Assembly: GCA_038213435.1 (NCBI GenBank)
Contig: JBBQTI010000001.1
Coordinates: forward strand, 1-64,000
Direction: 5' to 3'
Length of the DNA: 64,000 nucleotides
Source: PALSA-610 sp038213435
GTDB taxonomy: Bacteria; Actinomycetota; Acidimicrobiia; IMCC26256; PALSA-610
The translations under genes and the position numbers were made by a program. The first letter of the stretch is position 1. Each line of letters opens with the position of its first letter. Below, one piece after another: positions 30,017 to 39,280 of the stretch. Below the pieces are notes generated by a model that searched no databases, was not told where the DNA came from, and saw only the letters and a program-made list of their open reading frames with translations.

Positions 30017-32665
30017 TCAGGCTGACGCGCCGGGGCCGCCGGTACCGACCGCGGCGTGGGCGGCCGCGAGACGGGCGATCGGGACGCGGTAGGGCGAGCA
30101 CGACACGTAATCGAGACCGACCTCGTGGCAGAACGCGACCGAGGCCGGATCACCGCCGTGCTCGCCGCAGATCCCGAGCTTGAGATCGGCGCGCGTTGCG
30201 CGTCCGCGCTCACAACCCATGCGCACGAGCTGGCCGACACCCTCCACGTCGAGCGTCTCGAACGGGTTCGCCGAGAGCAGCTTGTGCTCGAGGTACTCGC
30301 TCATGAAGCGGCCTTCGACGTCGTCGCGCGAGAACCCGAAGGTCATCTGCGTGAGGTCGTTGGTGCCGAACGAGAAGAACTCGGCGACTTCGGCGATCCC
30401 ATCGGCGACCAGGGCCGCACGAGGCGTCTCGATCATCGTTCCGACGAGATAGTCGATCTCGATGTTCGCGGCGCGCAACACCGTGTCGGCCTCTTCGCGC
30501 GTCCACTGCTCGAGCAACCGGAGCTCGGGCTCGCTCACGATCAACGGGATCATGATCTCGACGATCGGGTTGCCACCCGCGCGTCGGCGCGTCACCACCG
30601 CCTGCATCAGCGCGCGTACCTGCATCCGGTACAGACCCGGTTTGATGATGCCGAGCCGGCAACCGCGCGTTCCGAGCATCGGGTTGGACTCCCGCCACAG
30701 CTCCGCCGCGTGCAACAGCTTGAGCTCCTTGTCGGAGATCTCGCCCTTCGCCTGCTTGACGATCAGCTCTTCGTGATCGGGAAGGAACTCGTGCAGCGGC
30801 GGATCGAGCAGGCGCACCGTGACGGGCAGGCCGTCCATCGCCTCGAGGATGCCTTCGAAGTCGGCTTCCTGCTGGGCGCGCAGCTCCTCGAGCGCCGCGG
30901 CCTCGTCGTCGGGCGTGTCGGCGAGGATCATGCGCTGCACGATCGGAAGCCGGTCGCCGAGGAACATGTGCTCGGTGCGACACAAGCCGATCCCTTCCGC
31001 TCCGAACTCGCGCGCCTTGCGCGCGTCTTCGGGCAGATCCGCGTTCGTCCGCACCTTCAACGTCCGCAAACCGTCGGCCCAACCCAAGATGATGCCGAAC
31101 GGTCCGCTCGGCTCGGGCGTGATGACCGGCACCTCGCCGACCACGATCTCGCCGGTCGTTCCGTTGATCGAGATGACGTCTCCCTCGCGGACGATCGTGT
31201 CGCCGACGGCGAACGTCCGGCCCACGAGATCGATCTTCACCGCTTCCGCGCCACAGATCGCCGGCTTGCCCATGCCGCGCGCGACCACGGCCGCGTGCGA
31301 CACCAGGCCTCCGCGCGAGGTCAGGATGCCCTCGGCCGCGATCATGCCGTGCAGGTCGTCGGGCGACGTCTCGGGGCGCACAAGGATGACGAGCTCCCCC
31401 GCCTCGTGGCGCGCCTCGGCTTCGTGGGCCGTGAAGTAGACCTTCCCGACCGCGGCGCCCGGCGAAGCGTTCAAGCCCTTCGCGAGGACGGTGAACTTCG
31501 CCTTCGGGTCGAACTGCGGGTGCAGCAATTGGTCGAGCTGTGCGGGTTGGATCCGCAGCACGGCCTCGGTTGTGTCGATGAGTCCCTCGTCGACCATCTC
31601 GACGGCCATGCGCAGCGCCGCCGCGGCGGTGCGCTTGCCGATGCGAGTCTGCAGCATGAACAGGCGGCCCTGTTCGATCGTGAACTCGATGTCGCACATG
31701 TCGCGGTAGTGGTCTTCGAGCAGCTTCATGAGCCCGAGAAGCTCCCGGTGCGGCTCGGGGAACTCGTTGCTCATCGCCTCGAGCGGCTCGGTGATGCGAA
31801 TGCCCGCAACGACGTCTTCGCCTTGCGCGTTCTTCAGGAAGTCGCCGTACGGCTTGCGCTCTCCCGTCGAAGGATTGCGCGTGAACGCGACACCGGTACC
31901 GGAGTCGTCACCCTTGTTGCCGAACACCATCGTCTGCACGTTGACCGCGGTGCCGAGGTCGTCGGGGATCCGTTCGAGACGGCGATAGTCGCGTGCCCGC
32001 CGGCCGTTCCACGACTTGAAGACCGCCTCGACCGCGTAGCGGAGCTGCTCCTGCGGGTCGGTCGGGAAGTCGACGCCGGCTTCGACCTTCACGATTCCCT
32101 TGAAGGTGTCGACCAGTCCGGCCATGTCCTCGGCCGCCAGCTCGGTGTCGACGCTCACACCTTTTCTCTCGACGAGGTCGTGGAGCGCTTCCTCGAAGAG
32201 CTCACCGGAGATGTCGAGGACGATCTTGCCGAACATCTGCACGAAACGACGATAGGAGTCGTACGCGAAACGCTCGTTCTGCGTCTGCTTCGCCAGGCCC
32301 TTGACCGAATTGTCGTTGAGACCCAGGTTCAGGACCGTGTCCATCATCCCGGGCATCGAGAACGGCGCGCCGGACCGAACGGACACGAGCAAGGGATCGT
32401 CGGCGTCGCCCAGCAACTTCCCCATCTTCTGCTCGAGTTGCTGACGAGCAACGGCCACCTCGGCCATCAGCCCCGGGGGAAGCTCGTCGCCGAGCGCCAT
32501 GTACGCCTTGCACGCGTCGGTGCTGATCGTGAAGCCGGGAGGAACGGGAAGGCCGAGATTCGTCATCTCCGCGAGGTTGGCGCCCTTGCCGCCGAGCAGG
32601 TACTTCTGATCGCGACCGCCCTCCTCGAACGCGTAGACGTACTTCGGCCGACCCTGCTCCGACAT
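30017..32665 (-). CDS. ppdK: Pyruvate, phosphate dikinase
   Basis: The 882-residue enzyme interconverts pyruvate + ATP + Pi and phosphoenolpyruvate + AMP + PPi. The N-terminal nucleotide-binding domain (KYLLGGKGANLAEMTNLGLP), the phosphohistidine swivelling domain (TSRGGLVSHAAVVARGMGKP) and the C-terminal PEP-binding barrel (IGLCRTEHMFLGDRLPIVQR; FFSFGTNDLTQMTFGFSRDD) are all present at full family length. ATG 32665 has GAAAGG upstream. It implies use of PEP regeneration in gluconeogenesis or reversible glycolysis. Confidence 0.97.
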   Translation of the reverse strand: MSEQGRPKYVYAFEEGGRDQKYLLGGKGANLAEMTNLGLPVPPGFTISTDACKAYMALGDELPPGLMAEVAVARQQLEQKMGKLLGDADDPLLVSVRSGAPFSMPGMMDTVLNLGLNDNSVKGLAKQTQNERFAYDSYRRFVQMFGKIVLDISGELFEEALHDLVERKGVSVDTELAAEDMAGLVDTFKGIVKVEAGVDFPTDPQEQLRYAVEAVFKSWNGRRARDYRRLERIPDDLGTAVNVQTMVFGNKGDDSGTGVAFTRNPSTGERKPYGDFLKNAQGEDVVAGIRITEPLEAMSNEFPEPHRELLGLMKLLEDHYRDMCDIEFTIEQGRLFMLQTRIGKRTAAAALRMAVEMVDEGLIDTTEAVLRIQPAQLDQLLHPQFDPKAKFTVLAKGLNASPGAAVGKVYFTAHEAEARHEAGELVILVRPETSPDDLHGMIAAEGILTSRGGLVSHAAVVARGMGKPAICGAEAVKIDLVGRTFAVGDTIVREGDVISINGTTGEIVVGEVPVITPEPSGPFGIILGWADGLRTLKVRTNADLPEDARKAREFGAEGIGLCRTEHMFLGDRLPIVQRMILADTPDDEAAALEELRAQQEADFEGILEAMDGLPVTVRLLDPPLHEFLPDHEELIVKQAKGEISDKELKLLHAAELWRESNPMLGTRGCRLGIIKPGLYRMQVRALMQAVVTRRRAGGNPIVEIMIPLIVSEPELRLLEQWTREEADTVLRAANIEIDYLVGTMIETPRAALVADGIAEVAEFFSFGTNDLTQMTFGFSRDDVEGRFMSEYLEHKLLSANPFETLDVEGVGQLVRMGCERGRATRADLKLGICGEHGGDPASVAFCHEVGLDYVSCSPYRVPIARLAAAHAAVGTGGPGASA

Positions 32666-32676
32666 CGACGAACCTT

Positions 32677-33708
32677 TCAATCTCCGGCGTCGCTGACGAC
32701 GATCGTGTGGGCGAAGCGGTCGTGCACGCCTTGCATGTTCGGATTGCGCATCCACATGGTGACGCCGAAGAGGACGATGACCGCGGCGATCTGTTGCAGG
32801 ACGAAATAGAGCACGAACGTCACGAGGACGATGAGCCCGAAGCGAACGACGGCACCCCGCACGCCGAGCGGCGAGCCGTCCTCGCGCAACGTCTTGAGAT
32901 GCTGGATACGCTTGCCGAGGGTCCGCCCGGTCAATGCCGTCGGGAGCGCGAGATACAAGAACCCAAGGAAGAACGCGATCGCGATCCCGCCGATGAAGTA
33001 GGGATTGAGCTTCGAGGCGGCGTCGTCGCGTTGCTTGGTCAAGGTCGTGATCCGGGCTTTGGCGTCGTCCGATGCCTTTTGATCGGTCGTTTGCGCGGTG
33101 GTGTTGTTCGCCTGCTTGTCGGTGCTCACGCGCTTGTCGGCGTCGCTCTTGACTTTGTTCTCGGCGGTGATCCTGTCGTTCAGATCGTCGACCTGCTTGA
33201 CGATCGCCGGCTTCTGCGACTTGGCCACGGCCTGGGCGGCGATCTGACTGCCGCTGACGAGCACGATCAGCACGAGCAGGTCGATCACCATCGCGATGAT
33301 GCGTTGCTTCGGCGCGGGGAATTTCGTTCCCGCGGGTAGCGCCATCGTCGGCGTCTTCATGCGCGCCTGGCGGGCTTCGCGCGTGGACTGCTGGCGCGCC
33401 TGGCGCGAGTTGCGGGCGGTCGCGCGCAGGCCCTGCCCCTCCTTACCCGAGCCGTTCGAGCTCGTCGTCGTGTCGTCTTCGTCCGGGCCGAGCGCGCCCG
33501 ACTCGGCGGCCGCGGCCCGCTGCTGGTCGTAACGACCGCGCTGATAGGGGTCGGAGAGCACGTTCCACGCCTTGTTGAGCTTGGCCGCATCGGTCTTGCC
33601 CACATCGCTCGCGGTGTCGAGCCCGTCCTTGCGGACGCGGTAGGCGCCCCGGATGTCGTCGACCGACGCGCCGGCGTCGACACCCAGCAACGAGTAGTAG
33701 TCGTCCAT
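32677..33708 (-). CDS. J-domain-like/RDD membrane protein
   Basis: The 343-residue protein starts with a DnaJ-like segment (MDDYYSLLGVDAGASVDDIR, AWNVLSDPYQRGRYDQQR) but lacks the catalytic HPD triad between helices II and III. A charged linker follows, then an RDD membrane domain (KFPAPKQRIIAMVIDLLVLI, LTGRTLGKRIQHLKTLREDG) split by a long coiled coil. It should sit in the membrane with a J-like cytoplasmic head. Its ATG overlaps the glyS stop codon (TGATG). Its role is unknown; without HPD it is not expected to stimulate DnaK. Confidence 0.8.
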   Translation of the reverse strand: MDDYYSLLGVDAGASVDDIRGAYRVRKDGLDTASDVGKTDAAKLNKAWNVLSDPYQRGRYDQQRAAAAESGALGPDEDDTTTSSNGSGKEGQGLRATARNSRQARQQSTREARQARMKTPTMALPAGTKFPAPKQRIIAMVIDLLVLIVLVSGSQIAAQAVAKSQKPAIVKQVDDLNDRITAENKVKSDADKRVSTDKQANNTTAQTTDQKASDDAKARITTLTKQRDDAASKLNPYFIGGIAIAFFLGFLYLALPTALTGRTLGKRIQHLKTLREDGSPLGVRGAVVRFGLIVLVTFVLYFVLQQIAAVIVLFGVTMWMRNPNMQGVHDRFAHTIVVSDAGD

Positions 33709-35063
33709 CAGCAAGCCACACCCAGACGATCGCGGAGCTCGCCGACGAGCCGGTCGAGCGGAATTCGCTCCTGTGCCATTGAATCCCGATCGCGCAGCGT
33801 CACCGCACGGTCGTCGATCGTGTCGAAGTCGATCGTGACGCACAGCGGCGTGCCGATCTCGTCCTGTCGGCGGTAGCGGCGGCCGATCGCACCCGCGAGG
33901 TCGACATCGATCATGAAATGCGGCCGCAACGCCTTTGCAACCTCGTCGGTCAACGGCAGGAGAGTGTCCTTCTTCGAGAGCGGTAGGACCGCCACGGTGA
34001 TCGGAGCGAGCCGCGGATCGAGGCGGAGCACGGTGCGCTTCTCGACCTTGCCCTCCGCGGTCGGCGCCTCGTCCTCGTCATACGCGGCGAGCAGGAAGGC
34101 GAGCGTCGATCGGTCGGCACCACCCGAGGGCTCGATCACGTAGGGCACGTAGCGCTCGTCGTTCTCCTGGTCGAAGTACGAGAGGTCCTCACCGGAGAAC
34201 TTCGCGTGTTGCGTCAGGTCGTAGTCGGTGCGGTTCGCGATGCCCTCGAGCTCGCCCCAACCCCACGGGAACGCGAACTCCAGGTCGCTGGTGCCCGCGG
34301 AGTAGTGCGAGAGCTCTTCGGCGTCGTGCGGACGGATGCGCAGCTTGCCCTCGGGGATGCCGAGGTCGAGATACCAGCGGTAACGCTCCGCCACCCAGTA
34401 CTCGAACCACTTCGCCGCCTGGTCGGGCGGTACGAAGTACTCCAACTCCATCTGCTCGAACTCACGCGTGCGAAAGACGAAGTTGCCGGGCGTGATCTCG
34501 TTGCGAAAGGTCTTGCCGATCTGCGCGATCCCGAACGGTGGCTTCTTGCGCGTGGTGGTCTGCACGTTCTTGAAGTTCACGAAGATGCCCTGGGCCGTCT
34601 CCGGTCGGAGGTACGCGACGGAAGCGTCGTCCTCCACGGGTCCGACGTGCGTCTTGAACATCAGGTTGAAGTTGCGCGCTTCGGTGAAGGTGTCCTTCGA
34701 GCCGCAGTTCGGGCAGGCGCCGGAATCGGGGAGCTGGTCGGCCCGGAACCGCTCCTTGCAATTGCGGCAGTCGACGAGTGGGTCGGTGAACGTGGCGACA
34801 TGACCGCTTGCTTCCCACACCTTCGGTGCCATGAGGATCGCCGCGTCGAGGCCGACGACGTCGTCGCGGAGCTGCACCATCGACCGCCACCAGGCGTCCT
34901 TCACATTGCGCTTGAGCAAGACACCGAGCGGACCGTAATCCCAGGTCGACCGGAATCCGCCGTAGATGTCGGACGACGGAAACACCAGACCCCGTCGCTT
35001 CGCGAGGTTTACGACGCGCTCCATCGATTTGGGGTCCGATTTGGGGTCGCCGGCCGGTGCCAT
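33708..35063 (-). CDS. glyS: Glycyl-tRNA synthetase (class II, alpha2 type)
   Basis: The 451-residue enzyme charges tRNA-Gly. It shows the GlyQS signature start (LAKRRGLVFPSSDIYGGFRS TWDYGPLG), a zinc knuckle (CRNCKERF...CPNCGSKD), class II motif 2 (FGIAQIGKTFRNEITPGNFV, FRTREFEQMELEYF) and motif 3 region (PSGGADRSTLAFLLAAYDED), plus the C-terminal anticodon-binding domain. A -10-like TAGCCT lies 10-15 bases before the start, so a short leader is possible. Confidence 0.97.
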   Translation of the reverse strand: MAPAGDPKSDPKSMERVVNLAKRRGLVFPSSDIYGGFRSTWDYGPLGVLLKRNVKDAWWRSMVQLRDDVVGLDAAILMAPKVWEASGHVATFTDPLVDCRNCKERFRADQLPDSGACPNCGSKDTFTEARNFNLMFKTHVGPVEDDASVAYLRPETAQGIFVNFKNVQTTTRKKPPFGIAQIGKTFRNEITPGNFVFRTREFEQMELEYFVPPDQAAKWFEYWVAERYRWYLDLGIPEGKLRIRPHDAEELSHYSAGTSDLEFAFPWGWGELEGIANRTDYDLTQHAKFSGEDLSYFDQENDERYVPYVIEPSGGADRSTLAFLLAAYDEDEAPTAEGKVEKRTVLRLDPRLAPITVAVLPLSKKDTLLPLTDEVAKALRPHFMIDVDLAGAIGRRYRRQDEIGTPLCVTIDFDTIDDRAVTLRDRDSMAQERIPLDRLVGELRDRLGVAC

Positions 35064-35122
35064 CGGGAAGCCAGGCTAGTCCGCGGCCCCGCGTTCGCCC
35101 GGGCCAGAGAAGCGCCCCAGAC

Positions 35123-35854
35123 CTATAGAAGTGCGGTAGAACGCAAGCGGCGCTCGACGTGGTGTTCGACCGCGCGGATACCGAGTTGCTCGACCTCGTG
35201 CGTCTCCGGACCGGTCGGTTGCGCGAACACGCCGTTCAACCCGCCGCCCAGCATACGGCGCAACAGGTCGAGCGCAGCGTAGGACAACGGCCAGCCGCCT
35301 CCGCGCGCACACCCCCGGCACAACGTGCCCCCCTCGTCGAGATCGAACGCGATCAGCGCGGCATCGTCCCCGCCTGCCTCACGACCGCAGCGGGCACAGC
35401 CGTCGAGCATGGGATGGATGCCCTCGAGTGACAGCAACTTCCAGAAGAACGCGGAAGTGACCAGCGGGTTCTTCAGCTCCGCGAGCGCCCGGAGCGCGCC
35501 CGTGAGCATGCGGTAAAGCGCCGGATTCGGCTCGTGCTCCTGCGCGACCTGGTCGACCGCTTCGAGCATCGGGACCGCGTGCGTCAGCAACCCGTACTCC
35601 TCCCGCAGCACCCGATTCGCCTCGAGCGTCTCCGCCTGGGTGACGACGTCGAGCTCGCGGCCGCGATAGCACTGGAGCGCGACACGACTCATCGGCTCGA
35701 GCCGGGCGCCGAACCGGCTCGACGTCTTGCGAACACCCTTGGCTACCGCGCGCACCTTGCCGTGCCCCTGGGTCAGGACGGTGACGATGCGATCGGCTTC
35801 GCCGAGCTTGATCGTACGGAGCACAACTCCTTCGTCGCGGTACAGCCCGGGCAT
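35123..35854 (-). CDS. recO: DNA repair protein RecO
   Basis: The 243-residue protein has the RecO OB-fold start (GLYRDEGVVLRTIKLGEADR, IVTVLTQGHGKVRAVAKGVR KTSSRFGA) and a C-terminal zinc-finger region (CARCGREAGG...LCRGCARGGG). It loads RecA through RecR in gap repair. ATG codons at 35854 and 35857 are both possible starts. The gene is followed on the same strand by glyS. Confidence 0.94.
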   Translation of the reverse strand: MPGLYRDEGVVLRTIKLGEADRIVTVLTQGHGKVRAVAKGVRKTSSRFGARLEPMSRVALQCYRGRELDVVTQAETLEANRVLREEYGLLTHAVPMLEAVDQVAQEHEPNPALYRMLTGALRALAELKNPLVTSAFFWKLLSLEGIHPMLDGCARCGREAGGDDAALIAFDLDEGGTLCRGCARGGGWPLSYAALDLLRRMLGGGLNGVFAQPTGPETHEVEQLGIRAVEHHVERRLRSTALL

Positions 35855-35900
35855 CACAACAGTGTAATTCGCCTACCCGAATCACAGATGCCAAATCCTC

Positions 35901-35913
35901 GCCAACAGTTGGC
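35901..35913. promoter_or_regulatory. Palindrome in the recO upstream region
   Basis: GCCAACAGTTGGC is a perfect 6+1+6 palindrome, located in the 114-base gap between uppS and recO, 47 bases before the recO start. It is not the actinobacterial LexA box (GAAC-N4-GTTC). It may bind an unidentified regulator or be chance. Confidence 0.25.
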
Positions 35914-35971
35914 AAGAATTCTGTACGCCACGCGTCGGAATACTTGCGAACTGTCGGCAACTTTTGCGGGG

Positions 35972-36694
35972 TTAGATGCCGCCGTAGCGGCGATGGCGTC
36001 GCTGGAACTCGGCGATGGCTTCGACGAGGTGGCGGGTGCGGAAGTCGGGCCAGAGCACGTCGGTGAAGACAAGCTCGGCGAACGCGAGCTCCCACAGGAG
36101 AAAATTCGAGATCCTGTACTCGCCCGACGTGCGCACGAGCAGATCGGGATCGGGCATGTCGGGCGCGTAGAGGTGACGGGCGATCATCCGCTCGTCGATC
36201 TTGCCCGGATCGATCCTGCCGTCCGCCGCCTCACGAGCGATGGCCCGGAGCGCGTCGACGATCTCCGCCCGTCCGCCGTAGTTGAACGCGAACGTCAGCG
36301 TGAGCCGGCGATTTGTCGCCGTCAGCGCCTCCGTCTCCTCGATGCGCCGTCGCACCCGACCCGGCACCCGGCCACTGCGCCGACCGATGAACCTCACTCG
36401 GACGCCTCGCTCATTCAGGTCGTCACGACGCTCGAGCAGCAGACGCTCGTTGAAGTTCATGAGGAAGCGGACCTCGTCGAGCGGACGCCGCCAGTTCTCG
36501 GTCGAGAACGCGAAGACCGTGAGCCATCGCAACCCGATGTCGATCGCGCCGTCGACGGTGTCGAAGAGCGCCTCTTCGCCGGCCGCGTGACCCTCGGTGC
36601 GTTTCAGCCCGCGTTGTTGCCCCCACCGACCGTTGCCGTCCATCACGATCGCGACGTGCGCCGGCATCCGCTGTCCGTCGAGCTGGGAAATCAC
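35972..36694 (-). CDS. uppS: Isoprenyl transferase (undecaprenyl diphosphate synthase)
   Basis: The 240-residue cis-prenyltransferase has the catalytic motif VAIVMDGNGRWGQQRGLKRT, AFSTENWRRPLDEV, and the C-terminal RTSGEYRISNFLLWELAFAE LVFTDVLWPDF. It elongates farnesyl/geranylgeranyl diphosphate to the lipid carrier used for cell-wall synthesis. The start is GTG 36694, divergent from the lipid kinase gene at 36751. Confidence 0.96.
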   Translation of the reverse strand: MISQLDGQRMPAHVAIVMDGNGRWGQQRGLKRTEGHAAGEEALFDTVDGAIDIGLRWLTVFAFSTENWRRPLDEVRFLMNFNERLLLERRDDLNERGVRVRFIGRRSGRVPGRVRRRIEETEALTATNRRLTLTFAFNYGGRAEIVDALRAIAREAADGRIDPGKIDERMIARHLYAPDMPDPDLLVRTSGEYRISNFLLWELAFAELVFTDVLWPDFRTRHLVEAIAEFQRRHRRYGGI

Positions 36695-36750
36695 CTGGCT
36701 CCTCGCTGACGGGCGGGACGATACCCGCGCCGACCCAGTAGCTTCCGGCC

Positions 36751-37629
36751 GTGCCGTGGACCGCGATCGTCAATCCGGTGGCCGGTCGGGGGCGGACACA
36801 GAAACTCCTTCCCGAGCTCGAGCGCGCCGCGAAAGCGGCGGGGATCGCATTGCACGTCTCCCCCGAGCCGGGTGCGCCGACCAAACTCGCTCGCGCCGCG
36901 GCCGACGAGGGGCACGATCTCGTCGGGTGCGGCGGCGACGGACTGGTAACCGAAGTCGCCGGTGTCGCCGCCGACGCGGGCTGCCGACTCGCGATCGTAC
37001 CGACCGGCGCCGGCAACGACTTCGCCCGCGTACTCGGCTACGACCCCAAGCATCCACTGCGCGCGTTCGACGCGATAGCGAACGGCCACGACCGGGTCGT
37101 CGATCTCGGGCGCGTGAACGGGCGCTGGTACACCTGCGTCACCGCGTCGGGCTTCGACGCGGAGGCGAACCGCTGGGCCAACACCGTTCGGAGACTGTCC
37201 GGCACCACCCTCTACGTCGCGGCCGTCCTGCGCACGCTCGCCGTCTACAAGCCGCACCGGTTCCGCGTGACCGTCGACGGCGACGCCCTCGAGACACGAG
37301 CGTGGCTGGTCGCGGTCGGCAACGGCCCCGCGTACGCGGGGGGCATGCGGGTCACGCCCGGCGCGCGGCTCGACGATGGCCTGCTCGATGTCACGGTCGT
37401 GGGCGCGATGTCGCGCCCGGAGTTCCTCTGGACGTTCCCCAAGGTGTTCCGCGGCAACCACGTCGCGCATGCGAAGGTCACGACCCTGCGCGGCGCGCAC
37501 GTGCACCTCGAATCACTCGACCCGTCGATCCCGATGGAGGTCTACGCCGACGGCGAACGCGTCGGGCCGCTGCCCGGGACGATGGAAGCCGTGCGCGACG
37601 CGCTGACCGTCCGGGTAGCCTCGCCCTAG
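36751..37629 (+). CDS. Diacylglycerol/sphingosine kinase-family lipid kinase
   Basis: The 292-residue protein has the DAGK catalytic signature: TAIVNPVAGRGRT, LVGCGGDGLVTEVAGV (GGDG motif), IVPTGAGNDFARVLGY, and the C-terminal beta-sandwich (PMEVYADGERVGPLPGTMEA). It phosphorylates a membrane lipid such as diacylglycerol. The start is GTG 36751. It is the only plus-strand gene here, and its stop codon shares the palindrome CTAG with the stop of the convergent cupredoxin gene. Confidence 0.92.
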   Translation: MPWTAIVNPVAGRGRTQKLLPELERAAKAAGIALHVSPEPGAPTKLARAAADEGHDLVGCGGDGLVTEVAGVAADAGCRLAIVPTGAGNDFARVLGYDPKHPLRAFDAIANGHDRVVDLGRVNGRWYTCVTASGFDAEANRWANTVRRLSGTTLYVAAVLRTLAVYKPHRFRVTVDGDALETRAWLVAVGNGPAYAGGMRVTPGARLDDGLLDVTVVGAMSRPEFLWTFPKVFRGNHVAHAKVTTLRGAHVHLESLDPSIPMEVYADGERVGPLPGTMEAVRDALTVRVASP

Positions 37630-38423
37630 CCCGCGGCCGTCGGCGGATTCCCGGCCGCGGTGAGTGCCTGGGTCAACGTCGCCGGCTTGCCGGTTACCGT
37701 GATCGTTCCCTTCATACCCGCGGCTTCGTGGCCCGGGATCGCGCAGAAGAACACGTAGGTGCCCGCCTGCGGGAAGAAGGCGACACCATCCTTCTTCGTG
37801 CCGGCCGCGTCGAGGCTCAGCGATGCGAACAGCGTCGACGCGTCCTGCAGGCTGAAGGTGTGCCCGGCCCCGGCAACCGTGACGTCGATCTTCGTGAGAC
37901 CCGTCGTCGCCGAAAGACGGCTGGGCGAGAACGCGAGGTTACCGCCCGGCGCGGCCGTGACGTTCAGGGTCTGCTTGGCCTTCAGGGTCGCGGACAGCGT
38001 CGTCGGGCCCGTCTTCTCCGGCTGCGAGTGGCCGAGCACGAGCCAGCCACCCGACATGATCGAGAGGATGAACGCGGCGCTGACAAGGGTGATCGCCGAC
38101 TGGCGCATACGCGGGGCTGCCGCGGACAGCAGGCTCGCACCGAGGAGGATCATCACGGTGATGACCGATCCGACGATCACGGGAATGTGGCCGTGACCCG
38201 ACAGGAACAGCCGCGAGATGTTCAGCACGTACGCCACGAGCCCCACGACCACCGCGATCGGGAGCACGAGCGGCACCAGGAACCGCTCCACCAGCGGCCG
38301 ATGCCAGAAGGGAACCGGGTCGGCCTCGGTCGTTGCCGCGTCGCCACCGCGTGGAGCAGGGAGGAGCGTTTCCGCGTCGTCGGTGGTCGCGGCTTCGCGT
38401 TGGTCGGTCGGGGTGTTGGTCAT
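37626..38423 (-). CDS. Membrane-anchored cupredoxin of the oxidase cluster
   Basis: The 265-residue protein has three hydrophobic spans (LVLPIAVVVGLVAYVLNI; IPVIVGSVITVMILLGASLL; ITLVSAAFILSIMSGGWLVL) and a C-terminal cupredoxin domain whose copper loop reads AGTYVFFCAIPGHEAAGMKG (Cys-x4-His-x4-Met) with an upstream His in GAGHTFSL. It is an extracytoplasmic electron carrier or copper donor. Its ATG overlaps the ctaG stop (TAATG), tying it to cytochrome oxidase biogenesis or electron supply. Confidence 0.88.
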   Translation of the reverse strand: MTNTPTDQREAATTDDAETLLPAPRGGDAATTEADPVPFWHRPLVERFLVPLVLPIAVVVGLVAYVLNISRLFLSGHGHIPVIVGSVITVMILLGASLLSAAAPRMRQSAITLVSAAFILSIMSGGWLVLGHSQPEKTGPTTLSATLKAKQTLNVTAAPGGNLAFSPSRLSATTGLTKIDVTVAGAGHTFSLQDASTLFASLSLDAAGTKKDGVAFFPQAGTYVFFCAIPGHEAAGMKGTITVTGKPATLTQALTAAGNPPTAAG

Positions 38424-39274
38424 TACCGCTGCAACTCCATCAGCTCGCGGTCGAGGTCGCGCGACACGCGCCGCGCGGGGGATCCCGTCTGCTCCGCGTT
38501 GTACCAGCGGAAGAAGACGACGGTGATCGTGATCCAGAGGCTGAAGCCCACGAGGACCTTCATGATCAAGCCTGCGAAGCGCATGTCGTCGAGTGCGGAC
38601 AGACCCCACAGGCGCGGGACGGTCTCGTAGAACTTGTACAACGGCCGGTCGCCGAAAGTTAGGAACGACGCCGGCACCGTCGGCACAACGGATTGCAGGA
38701 ACAGGAAAAGCATGCGGGCGAGCGGCTGCAACCGTGGCACCTCGGGCAGCGGGCTCAGCAAAGGCATCCACACGATCAGCGAGGACACCACGATCAGTGC
38801 GTGAATCGCGAAGTGCAGGAGCGCGTGGTGAAGCGAGGCGTTCACCACCAACGGGACGTGGGTGAAGATGATCACGAGGTTGAAGATGATCGTCGCCGGG
38901 ATCAAGCGCGACAGGTACCGCACGGTGCGCAGCAACCATCGCGGCGACAAGAGCCAGCGCGCGAGCCACGCGGGAGTCCCCATGAGCAGGAGCGGCGCGG
39001 CAATGATCGCGTACGTCGTGTGCTGCACCATGTGCACCCAGAAGAAGTACCGCTCGCCGAGATCGTGGATCGGCCAATCGGACGCGACCCACAACGCCAA
39101 GAGGCCGGCGGAGAAGGTTGCGATCTGGAAGCGCGTCACGATCGCCGAACCCGACGGCGCCAGCCTTGGCCCCAACCGCTTCAGCGCGACCGAGTATCCG
39201 GCCGCGATCGCACCGATGAGCAGCCACACGTCGGGGTGCGGTGCCCAAGCAGGAAAGGCGACGTCGGCGAGCAC
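38423..39274 (-). CDS. ctaG: CtaG/caa3-type oxidase assembly membrane protein
   Basis: The 283-residue polytopic protein shows the CtaG (caa3_CtaG) motifs FFWVHMVQHTTYAIIAAPLL, LHHALLHFAIHALIVVSSLI and FLFLQSVVPTVPASFLTFGD, with conserved membrane histidines that may handle copper. It is needed for maturation of cytochrome c oxidase in Bacillus-type systems. It lies 6 bases after ctaF and overlaps the cupredoxin gene. Confidence 0.92.
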   Translation of the reverse strand: MLADVAFPAWAPHPDVWLLIGAIAAGYSVALKRLGPRLAPSGSAIVTRFQIATFSAGLLALWVASDWPIHDLGERYFFWVHMVQHTTYAIIAAPLLLMGTPAWLARWLLSPRWLLRTVRYLSRLIPATIIFNLVIIFTHVPLVVNASLHHALLHFAIHALIVVSSLIVWMPLLSPLPEVPRLQPLARMLFLFLQSVVPTVPASFLTFGDRPLYKFYETVPRLWGLSALDDMRFAGLIMKVLVGFSLWITITVVFFRWYNAEQTGSPARRVSRDLDRELMELQR

Positions 39275-39280
39275 GATGAC

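Noticed and set aside
30056..32809. 917-residue plus-strand open frame
   Set aside because: Antisense shadow of ppdK with His/Arg/Glu-rich composition typical of high-GC reverse frames.
35901..35913. LexA (SOS) box upstream of recO
   Set aside because: The palindrome does not match the GAAC-N4-GTTC actinobacterial consensus.
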